Source of the DNA: Ophiobolus disseminans
Taxonomy: Eukaryota; Ascomycota; Dothideomycetes; Pleosporales; Phaeosphaeriaceae
Length of the DNA: 34,503 nt
NCBI GenBank assembly: GCA_010093685.1
Contig: MU006260.1
Location: 1 to 34,503 of the forward strand
Direction of reading: 5' to 3'
Shown here: positions 19,953 through 29,950 of the stretch, piece by piece
Layout: the number at the start of each line of letters is the position of its first letter
How positions within the stretch are numbered: the stretch's first letter is position 1
Position numbers and translations under genes: made by a program
The notes under the pieces: generated by a model
What the model was told of the DNA's origin: nothing
Databases searched by the model: none
Seen by the model: the letters and a program-made list of their open reading frames with translations, nothing else

Positions 19953-22900
19953 ATGACGTTGTCAGTGTCGGACGAATGCCGCGCCTGTCTCATCACCTTA
20001 CAAGAAGTCATCTCGATCCTGTCTAAGCCAGACCACAACGATGGTGGTGTCAAACTTGCCCATGTCTGTGAGCATCTGGACAGATTCAGTCTCTTTGTCG
20101 GGAACATTGGAGCTCTTCATCGACCTCAGTCGTCTTTGTCCATCGAGTCACGACTACAAGAAGCCAACGATGTGCTCATTCATACCTTGGGCCTCTTAGC
20201 CGACTTGAAAGAAGTTGCTGTAGGGCTTCTCGAGATTGTTTCTGGTAAAAGAGAAGGCATGATCTTGATTGATGATGAGGCTGAGGAAGAGAATGGTGAA
20301 GAGAGTAGCGAAGTGAACGAACTTCTGGAAGAGATCAGCGAGACCATCACCCGACTCTTCAGAATTTCGATCCTTATCCGGCAGGCAGCACCCACCGACC
20401 TTTTCGCCAAAGCTCTCAGCCGCGATCGATATCGCTTCAGTGACCAATTCGACATTGCTCACGTTGGTGAGAAGTATCGCAAGCTTGCTACAAAGGACTA
20501 CGTCTGGCTTCGTAAACGCCTTGGACGAGCTATAACGCAAAGACGGCATTACCTCAGCTATATTCAGGATCACCATGAGAAACTAGGAGGCATGCTCAGT
20601 CACCACGATAAGGCGGATAGTTCGGCCGCCAGGTCTCAAGCTCCTGTCGTTAAGCAGCCACTAGCTTCTAAGCTAGTGCTTGATACAGCGAGCCGTCCTT
20701 CCTTCTTCACGAAAGCCACCACTGTTGCTGCCGAACGAATTACACCTCAGCTGCTTGTTGCCAGAGAGTCAGACTCAGAAGACGATGCCCGTTCGTACAC
20801 AACTATCTCCCGCTCAATCGACGGCGATCATGAATCATCTACCACCGTTCGCATCCCGAAGCTTGAGGATTTGCGTATCGGTAACAAGCAAGAGTTTGAA
20901 TGCCCCTTCTGCTTTCACATCAAAAAATTCAAGAGCGAGCGTATCTGGAGAAAGCATGTCTTCTCAGATCTTCGTCCATACGTCTGTACATTTCCAGACT
21001 GCGATGCGCCTTATTTCGGCGACATCAACAAATGGTTTCAGCATGAGATGACGTTCCACCGCGTAGTCTACAAGTGCTTCCTCTGCCCGAACAAGGTTTA
21101 CCACAAAGAGAAAAATTACCTTTCTCATTTAAACCAGGAACACGCGAAGATGCTAGATGTTGGTGGGGAGCAGCAAGGAAGAGACCTTGCTCGAAAGCCG
21201 CTCGCTCAAATTCCAGCAAGTGATTGCCCTTGCTGCTCAGACTGGGTTGATCGTTTGAAAGAGAGAATAATCCAAACGAGCAGATTGGAATCTAATGAGT
21301 TGCTGGTTGTCACTCCGACGGCTTTTAAACGCCACCTCGCCGGCCATCTCGAGCAGCTCGCACTTTTCGCTGTGCCTGTTGGTGTTGCGACTGATGACGA
21401 ACAATACTCGAATGCTGCCATGGAGGAGGGAGAGAGCAAGCGCACAGATGCATCACAACTTTCAACGTTGACTTTTGCAAGCTTGCCTGATGATTTAGTG
21501 GATGCGATCTCAGAGACAGAAGTGTCTCTATCCATGAGCGAGGTTCCACACGCCGATATACAAGTTGCTGAATTCGAGACAAAGGCTAAGTCAGTTCGAG
21601 TGGCAGCTGTCGAGACACTAGGCGACCCTGAGGACTACCTGAAGAAGGTATTGTCGGTGCAGCAGCAGGAGAAGGTGCTAGGCGCCGAAGACGTCAGAAC
21701 GCTTGACAGCAAATATCGGCTGGCACTCACGCTTCACGACCAGCAGAAGCATGCGGAGGCAGAGCAGCTGTTGCGACAGTTGGTGCAGCAGCGGGAGAAG
21801 GTGATAGGCGCCGAACATGTCGACACGCTTGAGAGCAAACACTGGCTGGCAGTCACGCTTGACGAGCAGCAGAAGTACGCGGAGGCAGAGCAGCTGTTGC
21901 GACAGTTAGTTCAGCAGCGGGAGAAGGTGCTAGGCGCCGAACACATTGACACGCTTCAGAGCCAATACCGGCTGGCAGTCACGCTTGACAAGCAGCAGAA
22001 GTACGCCGAGGCAGAGCAGCTGTTGCGAAAGTCAGTGCAGCAGCAGGAGAAGGTGCTGGGCGGGTACCATAAGGACACACTTGTAAGCAAAGAACTTTTG
22101 CAGCAGGTTATTCTTTCAGTAGTGCCGCCTGCCCCAACAAGTACCCTCGCAGAAGTTGTGTCCAGCCGACTTAGCGATTTCTTCACCGACGGCAGCCAAA
22201 GGCAAACAGCATACACCGACTCCGAGATTCAACAGGTTTCGCTCCTGCTAAGTCAAGTTAACCTGCAGTGGAGCAAAGTGCCAAGGACCTATATGGTCCT
22301 TCGGATTGTCAGCTGCCTAGACCTCCTCAACTCCTTTATCGACCTAGGCATCTCTGATTACTGGTTCCCCTTTACTGAGCGAAGTCTTCCGCCATGTCTT
22401 CGGCCTAGCAAGCGCTCGCAGTTTGTGGATGCGCAGAACCTAGTAATAACTAAGTCTATGGACCTTGAAAAGGGCGAAAACGGCCAGCATTGCTATTTTC
22501 GACAAGACGAGCCTCTTCCGCTTGAGATGAAAGGGATCCTTGGCTCTGGAGGGTTTGGGCAGGTTGACCGGGTTCTCAGCACAATCAGCTTCCGAGAGTA
22601 TGCACTCAAGCGAGTATCTCGGAGCGCCGTGTTCAGTGGACAAACAGAGGAAGATGTCCGGCGAAGAGCAGAATGCGTCAAACAGTTTATCGCAGAGATT
22701 GGGGTCTTAAAGCGTTTGAAGCACCGTCACGTGGTAGAATTCGTTGGGAGCTACACTGATCCAAAGTACATAGGCCTGATTATGTCTCCTGTTGCTGACA
22801 TGGATCTTTCTGCCTACCTTGCGGGTGCCAACACGGCCAGGAACAGAGAGTTGCGTACCTTCTTTGGCTGTCTGGCCCAGGCACTTGCGTTCTTGCACGA

Positions 22901-23474
22901 GCAAAGCATCTGCCACAAAGATATCAAGCCCAGCAATATCTTAGTACATGGCGGCAATGTCCTGTTTACTGATTTTTGGCTAGCATTTGATTTCACCAAT
23001 AAAGATAGCAGCACTACAGTCAGCATGGTGAATGGAATGACGCCAAGGTACTGTGCGCCTGAGGTGGCCAACTACGAGCCTCAAAACACGTCGTCGGATA
23101 TCTGGAGCTTAGGGGTTGTCTTTCTCGAGATGACGGCGGTGCTTAAGGGCAGAACGGTTAAGCACATGTACGACTTCCTCAAAGAGCATGGGTCAGGGCA
23201 GGCGTATGTGCGCACAAATCCTACTGGCACCGATGCTCTTGTCGCAGAGCTCAAAGAAACAGGCAGTCCTACCGACAACACAGCGCTTGGGTGGGTGCAG
23301 GATATGGTCATGTCGCCACAACAGCTGCGGCCTACAGCAGCGTCGCTGATAGCATCTATTACTAGTGCAGGTCAGGAAGGGGACAGAAATGGGGCTTTTT
23401 GCGGGATATGCTGCGCTTCGCTTGATGACTTCTTGAGCGATTTTGATGAGCTAGAGATAGCTGATGCCAGATGA
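19953..23474 (+). CDS. Zinc-finger / TPR / protein kinase fusion (1173 aa), DFG changed to DFW
   Basis: Single exon. Residues 1-220 are a helical fungal N-terminal domain (SVSDECRACLITLQEVISIL). Residues 313-475 hold C2H2-type fingers of the AcuF-like kind: ECPFCFHIKKFKSERIWRKH, PYVCTFPDC, CFLCPNKVYHKEKNYLSHL, and CPCCSDW. Residues 565-735 are 42-aa TPRs (AEAEQLLRQLVQQREKVLGA), encoded by near-identical 126-bp units at about 21640-22090. Residues 858-1140 are a kinase: loop GSGGFGQV (864-871), Lys886 in YALKRV, Glu915, catalytic CHKDIKPSN (Asp990, Lys992, Asn995), YCAPEV (1033-1038). At 1007-1009 the metal-binding DFG is DFW (codon TGG at 22977). The sensor-plus-TPR-plus-kinase layout suggests a signalling receptor of the fungal immunity type. 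Activity is uncertain because of the DFW change. Confidence 0.85.
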   Translation: MTLSVSDECRACLITLQEVISILSKPDHNDGGVKLAHVCEHLDRFSLFVGNIGALHRPQSSLSIESRLQEANDVLIHTLGLLADLKEVAVGLLEIVSGKREGMILIDDEAEEENGEESSEVNELLEEISETITRLFRISILIRQAAPTDLFAKALSRDRYRFSDQFDIAHVGEKYRKLATKDYVWLRKRLGRAITQRRHYLSYIQDHHEKLGGMLSHHDKADSSAARSQAPVVKQPLASKLVLDTASRPSFFTKATTVAAERITPQLLVARESDSEDDARSYTTISRSIDGDHESSTTVRIPKLEDLRIGNKQEFECPFCFHIKKFKSERIWRKHVFSDLRPYVCTFPDCDAPYFGDINKWFQHEMTFHRVVYKCFLCPNKVYHKEKNYLSHLNQEHAKMLDVGGEQQGRDLARKPLAQIPASDCPCCSDWVDRLKERIIQTSRLESNELLVVTPTAFKRHLAGHLEQLALFAVPVGVATDDEQYSNAAMEEGESKRTDASQLSTLTFASLPDDLVDAISETEVSLSMSEVPHADIQVAEFETKAKSVRVAAVETLGDPEDYLKKVLSVQQQEKVLGAEDVRTLDSKYRLALTLHDQQKHAEAEQLLRQLVQQREKVIGAEHVDTLESKHWLAVTLDEQQKYAEAEQLLRQLVQQREKVLGAEHIDTLQSQYRLAVTLDKQQKYAEAEQLLRKSVQQQEKVLGGYHKDTLVSKELLQQVILSVVPPAPTSTLAEVVSSRLSDFFTDGSQRQTAYTDSEIQQVSLLLSQVNLQWSKVPRTYMVLRIVSCLDLLNSFIDLGISDYWFPFTERSLPPCLRPSKRSQFVDAQNLVITKSMDLEKGENGQHCYFRQDEPLPLEMKGILGSGGFGQVDRVLSTISFREYALKRVSRSAVFSGQTEEDVRRRAECVKQFIAEIGVLKRLKHRHVVEFVGSYTDPKYIGLIMSPVADMDLSAYLAGANTARNRELRTFFGCLAQALAFLHEQSICHKDIKPSNILVHGGNVLFTDFWLAFDFTNKDSSTTVSMVNGMTPRYCAPEVANYEPQNTSSDIWSLGVVFLEMTAVLKGRTVKHMYDFLKEHGSGQAYVRTNPTGTDALVAELKETGSPTDNTALGWVQDMVMSPQQLRPTAASLIASITSAGQEGDRNGAFCGICCASLDDFLSDFDELEIADAR

Positions 23475-24365
23475 ATTTATTGTGCTACAGGGTAGTAATC
23501 TACAGTAGATCTCTTGTTCTGTATAAAGGATCATTGCAGTACCTGCGCGTGTCGCCTGCGTTGTTCCGAAATACTTGCATCCCAAAAGCAGGACCAGTCT
23601 ACCCTTTCCCCCCTAAGATACCAGATGGCAGCGTGAGTATGCACTGCGGCAAAAGACCGAGTTTATCACATGAGCTGGCGAAGATTAATGTTAGAAGCTC
23701 AAAACTCTCCTTAAAGTGATAGAGCTTCATGTATGTGTACTAATTAATCTAGCGGGGTAATTTGCGAAAGGCAACCTTGCTACGAGCACCCGCGGCCAGC
23801 AAAAGCTGTGGCTCGAACTGTGGCTCGCAACGGGTCCTCGCAGTAGCTGAGGCGGGGCACCACGGATTCAGCGCAGCCCTAACCGATACAATATAGGATT
23901 CCGCCAACGCTATTCCCACGCCCTCGCACGTCCACAAGCTGTTCACTGTTCGCATCAGAAACATAGGATGCTGGAGTCGATGTGACTTCGATGCTATATG
24001 AACACGCTTAGGGCGACTGCTTCACCGGCGAGGTTCAACGAGAATGTGTTCAACATAGAACGATAACGGGCGCGACGGCGAACGCGACGACAACGACGAC
24101 GACGACGACGCACGGATACAGTAGGCACAGCAATTCGAGGCATAATACGACACACAAACACTGTACACCGTGGGCGACGGTGAGCTTCAGGGCGTTGAGC
24201 GCGACAGCGACGCCGAAGTTCCCGAAAGAGCTCTGCCCGCCCGAAGGCGGGTAGCATGCTAGCAGTGAGCACAGCAACAAGCACCACGACAATGAATACG
24301 GCAATAAGCACGGCAAAGCAGGTGGCATACTAGGAATACGTTGGAATTATGATACAAACTCCTGG
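23475..24365. other. Intergenic, simple ACG triplet repeat at 24086-24112
   Basis: No gene recognised. A short ACG-type microsatellite lies in a GC-rich patch (24060-24330), which includes the 3' side of the transposase relic. The open frames across this patch translate into Val/Cys/Arg runs produced by the triplets and are not credible proteins. Confidence 0.5.
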
Positions 24366-26338
24366 CTAATACATCCGCGCCTCCGAGGCTCTCCATGGCT
24401 TCAGCACAGTCTCAACCTGTGGTGTCGTATGCGCAACAGCCTCTGGCTTTGAGGGACCAGCCTCGTCTTTCGCAACCTGCGCTTTGCTCCTCCATACAAC
24501 CTTTGCGTTTGGCTTTGAGGGACTGGCTTCTACCTGTGGTTCACTTCTCTGCACGACCTTGGTCCTTGGCCTTGAGGTACCAGCCCCGTCCCCTGCAACC
24601 CGCGCTTCGCCGCCCCGTTCAACCTTTGCCTTTGGCGCATCTACTTGCGGTTTACTCCTCCGCACGACCTTGGCCCTGGGCTCTGAGGGACCAGCTTCGC
24701 TAACTGCAACCTGCGCCTCACTTATCCGCGCTACCTTGGCCTTCGGCTCTGAAATATCTGTAGTACTCTTCCGGGGCCGACCACGTTTCTTGCCTGTAAT
24801 AGCTTCCCGGGCCTCTTTGGCAGCCTTCTTTGCCTCTTTCTCTGCACTCTCTCGACGCTTCTTCTCAAGGTCTTCCCACGTCATCACCCTTGCCTTCCCT
24901 AGTATTGTCGACTTTGTTGCTTGGCGAGTCTTGCTTTCGTTGTTAATTTTAGTCAGGAATCTGTTATGATCGCGAAGAAGGGCGTTCTTTGCGAGGAATG
25001 TCTGGGCGGCATGGGAGACTTTCTGTTGGAGCCTATCTCTGCGTTGGCTGCTCGCTTCGTCATTAGGTATATGTTCGATTATGTCAAGCAGCTTTGCCAG
25101 ATCCGCTCCTGATTTTGGCGTTGCAGGCGTTGGCAATGCGTCGTATTCAGACTGCGTCGTCACATTGCTTGTTGGAATAGTCAGCTCGATGGGAGGTGGA
25201 GGTGGTTTGGGTATATTAGCGAGCACTCTGTCAGGGTTGAATAGAAATAAACCGCTTCCTCTCCACCCTGCGAGGACATTCTTCTTAGTAAGTGCGATGT
25301 CCCTTGCCGGACTGTAAAGATAAGTGAAATGTTGCTTGCCGATAGTATTTACCCCTCCCCGCTCCATCCGCTCGACTGACCGCGGTAGGCCGCCTTAAGC
25401 GGTCCAAATGCTGCAACATCACAAGGCTGCAGCTCGTGAAAGTTATGAGAGGGCAGACAGCAGAGGATAATGCTGTTCTCAAAGCAGAACTCCAAGATTT
25501 CGAGGGTCTCATGCGTGCCAAATCTATCCTATATTAGTATACGCAGTTTCCCGCAAGCCCGTTCTTTAGTTTGGGCATCAAAGACAAGCTTCAGCCACTG
25601 TAAGCTGATATAGGAGTCGGAAAATCCTGTTTCAGAGAATGCATAGACCCAGCCAGGGGTAGGAAAGGTGATCCGATTGGCTTGATGGGTTGAGGCGGGC
25701 CAGACTATCATGGGCTTGAGACACCTACTGTTGGCGGAGATACATTCAATGGCAGTTACCGTAGTACGCTTGACACGCGCGCCTCTACAGCTACTCCGCA
25801 TATTATCCTTACTAATAAGGTTTTTAACAGAGTTAGGCATGCTTAACATGACTCCAGTCTCATCCATATTATAAGCATTCTCTAGGAGATCATTTTGTAG
25901 CTCCTTCTCGATGACTTCAAACTAGTGTGCGACCTTGTCATAGATATTGAACTGGTTCCAGTCCTGTGCCCTCTTCTCTCTCGCTACAATCTCTGGACGG
26001 CGTTTTTCGAGTGCCTTAGCCCAGTTCACGCCTGGAGGCTTCTGTGGTCTATCGGCTCGGGCCTAATGGTGGGTAGCACTGAACGCGATTGCTGCTACAT
26101 ATTTTATTCGTACAGGTTGTCCTAGAGAAGTCATATGTAATAAGAACTCGACAAAAGCGTTCTCTTCGCAAGGGGCGAGATACTGCTGGCTTTGTGCTTT
26201 GGCTTCTCTCGAGCGTCGTCCGCGTGCGCAATGATGGAGTGTGGACAAAGGGACGTTGCCGTGTGCAGCTAGGGCTGAGTACGTTTTAGGTATACCATCT
26301 GGAACCCCCTCAGCCAGTACTTGACTGGCTCTGTCCAT
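24366..26338 (-). pseudogene. Pogo/Fot1-like transposase, second copy, nearly intact
   Basis: Start ATG 26338 (MDRASQVLAEGVPDGIPKTY), end at 24366. It has a helix-turn-helix/CENP-B-type region, the DDE_1 core (first Asp in YNMDETGVMLSM, second in DRFGTHETLEIL, third in LQPCDVAAFGPLKAAYRG), the LFLFNPDRVLANIPKP motif, a coiled region (ALLRDHNRFLTKINNESK), an AT-hook (KKRGRPRKS) and five or six degenerate repeats of about 20-24 residues of the type AKVVRRSKPQV. Damage is light: in-frame TAGs at 26063-26065, 25922-25924 and 25529-25531, and one frameshift near 25375 best explained by a lost G after CAG. The protein would be about 650 aa, longer than copy 1 because of the repeated tail. The two copies are clearly related but diverged. 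Confidence 0.9.
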
Positions 26339-26967
26339 ATTAGGCTTGTGGTGAGTAAGGCAGCGTAGGTGAAAGACATCCGGTAGGCAACAGTCACACA
26401 GGACACGGTGGCTATTTTGAGATCGACCAAACAGAGCAAACTGAACAAAGCATACAAACATTCTCGGCATTCACGTGTAGCTTTGCCACAGATGACAAGA
26501 GGGCGTTAAATTTCGATACAGACAATAGATTACCGCTAATACACATTGAGCGTCGCTGCCAGCGGCAGGATGCGAGGACCCCACCTTCTCCGATCGGTGG
26601 GACTCTCGGGTTTCTCAGCCTCACGCCTACTAACTCTCAAATTCAGGCATATAAATTTTTGCTAACAGCGCTCGAGTATTTAAGCTCCGAAATCTGTATA
26701 TGTGGCGGCGGTCGCCGTTGGACAGGGTAAAGCATCAAACGTAGATCTTGAAGCAATAACGGTCTGATCGTCGGCGACACTAACGTGAGGGTAATTTTCC
26801 TACCACATGCTAGTATAAGGTATAGAAATTGCTAAAGAAAGTAGCTGGACTAGCGATAGAAGTAATTACCTTTGTGGGGAAGACTTGAGGTGCTAGGAAG
26901 GTAAATTCATCTCGCTACGCAGTGGTTCTCGCTACGCAGTGAGGGATAGTACCTCGCTTATTTTCCG
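26339..26967. other. Intergenic, 5' flank of the transposase, 15-nt direct repeat
   Basis: Contains the presumed 5' region of the minus-strand transposon. TCTCGCTACGCAGTG occurs twice, at 26910-26924 and 26927-26941. GTATTAGCGGTAATCTATTG on the minus strand near 26530 nearly matches 8113-8132. No gene seen. Confidence 0.4.
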
Positions 26968-27411
26968 GTGCAGGGGGTTTTCCGGGCCTCTGGGACGGAC
27001 TATACATTCACAACCTTGTTACGAAACCTTCTAATCATAGCTTACAGCCGGTTCAACTTCAAAGACGCCTACATATCCCTACGCCAGACTCCCAGTTTAC
27101 AGCTTGTAATACCATACTCTCCTACTAGGGAATGTGAGCCTCAATCTTCTACTACAGAGTTCGAGGAAGACGTACTGGAAAAAATGTGGAAGGAAGCGCA
27201 GGATACAGCACTCGGCCCATTTCAACATATTTTCCAGTGTTACACTATTGTCAAGCATCAGCTAGGAGAGAACATGCTAGCTGATGCATGGTCGAATACT
27301 ACAACAAACAAACATCAGGCGGCAGGGGTAAACATATTGGAAGATGCATGGCTAAACGCTCAGACCCTGACCTTGAGTCTCTTCTCGAAAGCTTATACCA
27401 TTATCTTATAA
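26968..27411 (+). CDS. Open frame of 147 codons, unrecognised
   Basis: The frame has no ATG at its start (GTG at 26968), but a good acceptor (CCGGTGCAG) precedes it, so it may be a last exon. The product contains FEEDVLEKMWKEAQDTALGP and two similar pieces, NMLADAWSN and NILEDAWLN, which look like an internal duplication. Composition is protein-like, but no upstream exon or family could be identified. Confidence 0.25.
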   Translation: MQGVFRASGTDYTFTTLLRNLLIIAYSRFNFKDAYISLRQTPSLQLVIPYSPTRECEPQSSTTEFEEDVLEKMWKEAQDTALGPFQHIFQCYTIVKHQLGENMLADAWSNTTTNKHQAAGVNILEDAWLNAQTLTLSLFSKAYTIIL

Positions 27412-27639
27412 TAGCTGCGGCTTAAACGGACTAGAAGGCACAACTCGAATGAAAAATTCTAAATATAACTGTAGCCCCAAAGTGGGCTCACTAGCTGCCA
27501 AAAAACTGTCCTCTCAGCCTCACAGACCAGAGGGTTCGCTTCTAGGCCTAGCGAGGCATCTGTCCTACTTGTGTCTCGTCACTTATCAGCCTAATTTGTC
27601 ACTTTGCTCACATTGATCTGCCACTGCGCTCACTTCGCT

Positions 27640-28008
27640 ATGCGATACCTTAACATGTTCCAACCCCAACGAAGCGTGAACAGCGCGCCACCAGCTCCAA
27701 CACCGATCGACATTGAGATCGCCAACCACAATGGCTCGACAGTGGCGATCGAGGCCACGCCAGAAAGAGTGCAGGCGGCAAAGAAAATGCCGACGCCGAG
27801 CCTCTCGCAGATGATAGAGCAGCTGACCTGGCAAAATGGACAACTTAGGTCAGAGATAGACTACCACCAGAGAATGCATGGTCCTAGCTTGTACCTTCTG
27901 CAGAAAACAAAACTGGTAGTCACGTCACTGCAGCAGATGATTGAGAACTTCGAGAGCCTCCAGAATGAACTCGGACGGAGCGCAGACAACCCGGAATCGC
28001 AACATTAA
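27640..28008 (+). CDS. Small coiled-coil protein of a fungal orphan family
   Basis: From ATG 27640 (MRYLNMFQPQRSVNSAPPAP) the product is 122 aa; a second in-frame ATG at 27655 is possible. A Pro/Ala-rich N-terminus leads into PSLSQMIEQLTWQNGQLRSE and LQQMIENFESLQNELG, two helical segments with heptad spacing. I recognise the PSLSQMIEQLT..NG.LR pattern as recurring in small uncharacterised Pleosporales-type proteins, without known function. It opens a run of very small genes that extends to 31228. Confidence 0.6.
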   Translation: MRYLNMFQPQRSVNSAPPAPTPIDIEIANHNGSTVAIEATPERVQAAKKMPTPSLSQMIEQLTWQNGQLRSEIDYHQRMHGPSLYLLQKTKLVVTSLQQMIENFESLQNELGRSADNPESQH

Positions 28009-28170
28009 GAAAGCACTAGCATAGTATTGCACAATTTAATAAACCAATCCGTATTTACTCTTCAAACGAGCTAACTTAGTGATTGTGTTACGTGCTGGTT
28101 ATTATGCTAGCGAGACGCGCAGTTGCAGCTTGCACGTAGAGGAGAGTATGCCCTGCTTTCCTGCTTCACG

Positions 28171-28380
28171 TTAATTAAAGTCGCTAAGGTAGGCAGAGTC
28201 TACGCACGACTTATCTTTAACTGTCACATCGTGCGGTTTGGCGCAATCAGCCTCTTCTAAGGCTTCTGGAATTGGCGGAAGCGGAGATGGCTCGAGAGGT
28301 GCGATGCGCTGCGTGCTAATCAAGGGCTGACAAGATTCGTGTAAAGGCCTCACTATGACACAACGGTAGTAAGGAGACAT
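28171..28380 (-). CDS. Small hypothetical protein, 69 aa
   Basis: ATG at 28380 (MSPYYRCVIVRPLHESCQPL), Pro-rich middle (PLEPSPLPPIPEALEEADC), stop at 28171. A clean frame of protein-like composition, but short. It could be an exon of a larger gene; it lies 200 bp downstream of the coiled-coil frame at 28579 on the same strand. Confidence 0.35.
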   Translation of the reverse strand: MSPYYRCVIVRPLHESCQPLISTQRIAPLEPSPLPPIPEALEEADCAKPHDVTVKDKSCVDSAYLSDFN

Positions 28381-28578
28381 GGCTAACGGCCTTACAAGAT
28401 TAAGTTGAGAGAATCGTGTCTTTGCATGCGCAAGTGATGCGCAAGTGCGAGCTCATGTGTCTTGCCCCTGCGTAGTCATCACCACTAGATTCAATGCACA
28501 TGACGCTTACACCAAGCCATCTGATGAAGATAAAGCAACTGAGTTACTGTAATAGTAATAATTTCTCTCGTCTGCTAT

Positions 28579-29097
28579 TTAAAGCTCACTGGCGCCAAGT
28601 GCTCTCTGTATGTCCTTATTTTTGGCTTCACTCTTAGCGAGCAGCTGCTCGGTCTCTAACTCCGAATCGCTTTGAGTTACGATAGTACACTGGTGCGCAG
28701 CTAGCCGGCGCTCATATTTCCATACTACAGCCTCGTGAGCTAATTCATTTGTCTGCATCTCGGTTAACTCTTTTTGTAACGAGTGATGTCGGCTAGCTAG
28801 AGCAGAAAGCTCCTGCGCGAGCTGTTGGTACTGGGAGGACAGCCGCCTGTGGGCCTCAACAAGATGGGCATTACGTCTAATTGCTTGGTCGTGTGCGTTT
28901 TCGAGTGCAGTATAACGGGTAGTAAGAAAATTTCTTGTCTCCTTGAGATACCTGCGTTAAATTAGCAAGCTTTTCCCGCCTAGGCGCCTTGTAATGCGGA
29001 GAACGAACCGCTCGCACTGGATACTCATTCGGGCCCAATCATTCTTGACCGATTCCTCTCCTTCTCCCTTTTGGCTACTATACAACATCTGGTTCAT
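28579..29097 (-). pseudogene. Coiled-coil protein frame with one internal TAA
   Basis: ATG at 29097 (MNQMLYSSQKGEGEESVKND) opens one frame of 172 codons to the stop at 28579-28581, interrupted only by TAA at 28957-28959. After the stop the frame gives RRYLKETRNFLTTRYTALEN and then strong heptads (HRRLSSQYQQLAQELSALAS, LQKELTEMQTNELAHEA). Both halves read as protein in the same frame, so a single CAA to TAA (RIP-type) change is the simplest explanation. An intron ending at the CGCAG just after the stop (branch GCTAAT) is the alternative, but I see no good donor. Function unknown. Confidence 0.5.
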
Positions 29098-29399
29098 CTC
29101 AAGTGCCAGTACCTAACTTCCCTTACGTTTCAGACCTGAAAGGAGCGCATAGAGAGAGGAAGTAAACACTGCCTGGTACTAAAAGGACAGACCCTCCAGT
29201 ACTAAGTATAGACTAAATGGCAAGTATAGAACGTAAGCAAGAAGACATAATCTGGGCCAGCCCTTTAAGCGAATACCTAGGCACGAGTTATTCTTAGAGT
29301 GCATATGCCATACCCTATTAACCAGCACCTTAGTCTGGAAGTCAAGATATAAGAGCTTATGCGACAGAAAATAGTACTTGTACATCACGTGCAATAAAG

Positions 29400-29887
29400 A
29401 TGGCTATCCGTAAAGCGACCAACAAAGCCCACAACAAGAAGTTGAGGCGACGGCGTGACGGGTTGTCTACCAAGTGCTTCGAGTACGGCGAGCTCGATGG
29501 TGCTGAGCTGGCTCTCTTCATATATTATCCTAAGCGTGGCGATTTCTACTCTTACATGTCTAAACAAACGCTATCCTGGCTCCAGGACGTACCAACGATA
29601 GTAAGGCCCTGGAGCAAGATTTTATCCTGGAATCTGCTAACGAAAGATAGACATCGCATTCGAAGGCCAGAATAGAATACCCTGATGACCTAAGAGCGAG
29701 AGTTGAAGATGCGCGGAGAAAGATGAGGGCGGCGAAAGATGCGGATGTTTCGGTTGACGTCGATGCGCCAGGTACTCACCAGCACGTGCTTTCAACAGGC
29801 TTTCCAGACTTCAAGTGCAACTTAACTATGTTGACAAAGCGATTGCGTAGTCGAGCTACGATTGGTGCAGGACGGTTTGGAATCTGA
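29400..29887 (+). CDS. MADS-box-like small protein (145 aa)
   Basis: Exon 1, 29400-29600: MAIRKATNKAHNKKLRRRRD, then GLSTKCFEYGELDGAELALF and a GDFYSYMSK end, which follows the MADS pattern (basic N-terminus, K-(K)-(A/C)-E-x-x-x-L, hydrophobic beta strands). Intron 29601-29650 (50 nt, GTAAGG, TGCTAAC branch, GATAG) is phase 0. Exon 2, 29651-29887, is acidic/basic (RARVEDARRKMRAAKDADVS) and ends ATIGAGRFGI. MADS proteins bind DNA as dimers; this short form lacks any further regulatory domain. It converges with the bZIP gene, the stop codons being 63 bp apart. Confidence 0.65.
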
Positions 29888-29950
29888 GAAACAAGGGACG
29901 AATTCTTCAATGTCATGTGTACTGTCTATGTAATACCTATTCACTGCACG

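Noticed and set aside
24050..24328. Minus-strand frames with Val or Arg runs near the triplet repeat
   Set aside because: Product of the ACG microsatellite and GC-rich flank; no domain and no convincing start context.
24395..24969. Plus-strand Pro/Ser/Arg-rich frames opposite the transposase tail
   Set aside because: Shadow of the repeated Lys-rich C-terminus of the minus-strand transposase.
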